Part shown: positions 31,895-33,611 of the stretch, in pieces
Position numbering within the stretch: position 1 is the stretch's first letter
Layout: each line of letters begins with the position of its first letter
From: Clostridia bacterium
GTDB lineage: Bacteria > Bacillota > Clostridia > Christensenellales > Borkfalkiaceae
Length of the DNA stretch: 33,611 nucleotides
Assembly: GCA_017626135.1 (NCBI GenBank)
Contig: JAGAJI010000013.1
Location: 1 to 33,611, forward strand
Reading direction: 5' to 3'
Program-made: the position numbers and the translations under genes
Notes under the pieces: model-generated
The model's input: only the letters and a program-made list of their open reading frames with translations
What the model was told of the DNA's origin: nothing
Databases searched by the model: none

Positions 31895-32157
31895 CTCATG
31901 TTTCTTCCTTTCTATTATACCGCTCTTAACAAAAAAATTCAATCATCTGTTGCACAAATTTTCCATTTTTTTTGAATTTTTATAAGATTTTTTCTAATGA
32001 TCCTTGCACGGTATCAATACGCCCGTTTACTGTTCCATTGAACGGCGGCGCGCTCGATTCCCTTGCGGAAAATATAGCATAGACGTTCGGCAAATATACA
32101 AGTATATGATCGCACATTATCCCGTTTCTGTCAAATCTCAAAACGAAAAATCTCGTA

Positions 32158-32193
32158 TAAAAATCGCAGGAGTTTGCTTTTGCAAACTCCTGC
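32158..32193 (-). terminator. Terminator of the PrsA-like gene
   Basis: Perfect 12-bp stem GCAGGAGTTTGC / GCAAACTCCTGC, loop TTTT (AAAA on the minus strand), then GATTTTTAT on the minus strand. About 17 bp after the stop of the gene. Confidence 0.92.
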
Positions 32194-32210
32194 TTGATTT
32201 TACTCTTTCA

Positions 32211-33611
32211 TTAATCTTCAAACAAATCGCTGTATCTCTTTTCGTAACGGGTTACACAGGTATCGTTGTCGTACGCTTTTAACGTCTTGTTCTGCTGTTC
32301 CGTCGTGTAGTTGGAGTACGCGGATTCTTTCACGTATTCGTAGTAGAGGTTGGAGAAGGTTCCTTCCGTATCTTTATCCGCATGTACGTAACCGCCGTAT
32401 ACGTCGCCGTCTGCGCCCATATAAGAAGCGGTATAGCTGAAAGAACAGTAGATGATGTGCCAACCGTAATCGGTCAAGCATACTTTGTAGCTACCTACGC
32501 CTTCTTTCACGACTTCCTGTGCCGCGTATTCGAATTCCTTCACGAAGTTGGTGCCGTAAGGAGATACCGAATAGCCCATGTAGGTGTTGAGACAACCCGT
32601 ATCCGTGCTGTATGCGAACATGAGTTCGTTCACCGCGGAGAGCGCTTTATACTGTTCGGTCGTTTCGTCGAAGAAGCCTGCCGCCGTCTGCGGTTCGCTG
32701 AAGTTTACCTTACCGCTGTAATAGACGAACTTGCTGTAATCGACGACTTTTTTGCCCGTCTTATCGTCGATCTTGTAGAAATCATCCGTATCGTAATCGA
32801 GCTGACAAGACTCATCCTTAGCTGCAATACCATCAACGCCTACTGCTTTGCTGATTTCCGTTTCGAAAATCGTCATGAACGCGTCGATGTTTTTCACCTT
32901 GTTTGCCGTGACTTCGCTTCTGTCTTCGGACACCGTACCGTTAAAGGCGTAGTTGCCAAGGTAGTGGGAAAGGGATTCGTACTTGCCGCTGTCGTCGACG
33001 AAGAATTTACCCGTCGTATCGTCGTAGTAGTTGGCGTGATCGTGTTCGGAAATCCAGCTGGTACGAAGGTCTTTCGCGCTGATATTTACAGCGATATCCC
33101 GTCTTTCCGCGAAGAGTTGCGCTTCGGACAAGCCCATGTTCTTCGCTTCCGTATAAGCGACGGTCTGACTCGTGGAGAAAGGCAATAAGATGTTGTATAC
33201 GTAGCCGAACGTCTTGCCTTCCGCCGTGGGCGCGTAGAGCAGGAAAGAATCTGCCGACGCGCTGTCCATTGCCGTTGCGAACGCAGAGGGATCCCCTTCG
33301 TAAGCACGCTTATTCTGGTTGAACGCTTCGTTATACTTGCCCGTTACGTACGCGTCGTCCAAGTTGAGGTTGACGTCTTCCTCCAACGCTTTATAGTAGT
33401 TGTTGATAAGGCGCTGTTCGAGCAAGGAAACGAGTTCCACGTAATAATATTCAAGGTTGGTAACGGAGGAAGTGTCTTCCGCGTCGCCGACGAGGTTGTA
33501 TTCCTGCAAGTTGGTCAAGAAGGCGTTGTACGCTTTCTGACGGGAAGCGACGGTAGAGCCCGATACCTTCTCGTAATCCTTGATGCTGTCCGCCGCGTTA
33601 CGACCGGTGTA
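32211..33611 (-). CDS. PrsA/SurA-like secreted foldase, C-terminal part (5' end outside window)
   Basis: 467 codons are visible, and the gene continues past the right edge, so no start is in view (an internal TTG at 33518 is not one). The sequence is acidic, rich in Tyr, Asp and Ser, with long helical stretches and few cysteines, as in secreted proteins. Near the C-terminus FVKEFEYAAQEVVKEGVGSYKVCLTDYGWHIIYCS resembles the last strand and helix of parvulin-type peptidyl-prolyl isomerases (typically ..G..S.pV.T.yGyHII), so PrsA-like is the best guess. The visible domain is otherwise highly divergent, and the isomerase part may be inactive. It ends before a strong terminator. A signal peptide or lipobox, expected upstream, cannot be seen here. 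Confidence 0.5.
   Translation of the reverse strand, partial: YTGRNAADSIKDYEKVSGSTVASRQKAYNAFLTNLQEYNLVGDAEDTSSVTNLEYYYVELVSLLEQRLINNYYKALEEDVNLNLDDAYVTGKYNEAFNQNKRAYEGDPSAFATAMDSASADSFLLYAPTAEGKTFGYVYNILLPFSTSQTVAYTEAKNMGLSEAQLFAERRDIAVNISAKDLRTSWISEHDHANYYDDTTGKFFVDDSGKYESLSHYLGNYAFNGTVSEDRSEVTANKVKNIDAFMTIFETEISKAVGVDGIAAKDESCQLDYDTDDFYKIDDKTGKKVVDYSKFVYYSGKVNFSEPQTAAGFFDETTEQYKALSAVNELMFAYSTDTGCLNTYMGYSVSPYGTNFVKEFEYAAQEVVKEGVGSYKVCLTDYGWHIIYCSFSYTASYMGADGDVYGGYVHADKDTEGTFSNLYYEYVKESAYSNYTTEQQNKTLKAYDNDTCVTRYEKRYSDLFED

Larger units (their letters stand above)
31866..32210. other. 345-bp intergenic region holding two terminators, no supported gene
   Basis: Only the terminators at 31870-31894 (+) and 32158-32193 (-) are clear. 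A 45-codon frame on the minus strand (31980-32117) has no ribosome site or promoter that I can defend. G+C changes within it: A/T-rich at 31920-32000, more G+C at 32030-32070, which may be old coding debris. Confidence 0.6.

Noticed and set aside
31980-32117. 45-codon minus frame between the PH-domain and PrsA-like genes
   Set aside because: No Shine-Dalgarno sequence; a TTGACA lies upstream without a well-spaced -10. Left as unsupported.

Overview
The window looks like chromosome from an anaerobic, ferredoxin-using Clostridia-type Bacillota of intermediate G+C, probably gut-associated; the genus cannot be read from the sequence. The evidence is an ECF transporter ATPase, a YitT protein, a large Alu-type SRP RNA, an NBP35/Mrp ATPase with a Cys-rich N-terminus, pyruvate:ferredoxin oxidoreductase, a thioredoxin reductase-like flavoprotein without NADPH motifs, strong AGGAGG ribosome sites and clean sigma-A promoters (TTGACA or TTGCTT, 17 bp, TATAAT). 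Strong codon bias gives long antisense open frames over most genes; these are shadows.

Layout. 1-642 (-): ECF ATPase, cut by the left edge. 921-3563 (+): YitT, then an SDR oxidoreductase and a formate/nitrite-type channel ending at a strong terminator. 3644-4924 (-): unassigned ferritin-like protein. 5065-10207 (-): a seven-gene, TetR-controlled operon with consensus promoter, operator palindrome at the transcription start and a terminator. In order: tetR, FMN split-barrel protein with a PCP_red-like tail, NmrA-like SDR, DUF1295 membrane protein, alpha/beta hydrolase (frameshifted at a 7-G run), small membrane protein, HY2/bilin-reductase-like protein. It is the best candidate for an undescribed system, perhaps reducing a tetrapyrrole or another conjugated lipophilic compound. 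10378-14106 (-): serC, then serA-hisH-hisF; HisF lacks the catalytic Asp11. 14355-16193 (-): mrp and a ComEC-type metallo-beta-lactamase protein. 16364-16638 (+): SRP RNA. 16699-18830 (-): thioredoxin reductase-like gene and dinB. 18948-22265 (+): PFOR. 22285-23278: a phage-type DUF1071 annealing protein, tRNA-Arg(CCT) and a 55-residue protein. 23602-24939 (+): gdhA. 25019-31288 (-): a 1,597-residue repeat surface protein and a MATE transporter. 31377-31865 (+): bacterial PH-domain protein. 32211-33611 (-): PrsA-like secreted protein, cut by the right edge.

Across the window a 19-base word, TTCAACGCATACCTGCCCC, recurs seven times (exact or nearly so) at six places: inside three unrelated genes, always read as [F/L]NAYLP, in or beside gene ends, and as a perfect palindromic pair after gdhA. 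That pattern resembles the DNA uptake sequences of Neisseria and Pasteurellaceae and deserves a genome-wide count. Two genes (the SDR at 1994 and the PH-domain gene at 31377) have a consensus -10 box exactly seven bases before the ATG and look leaderless.
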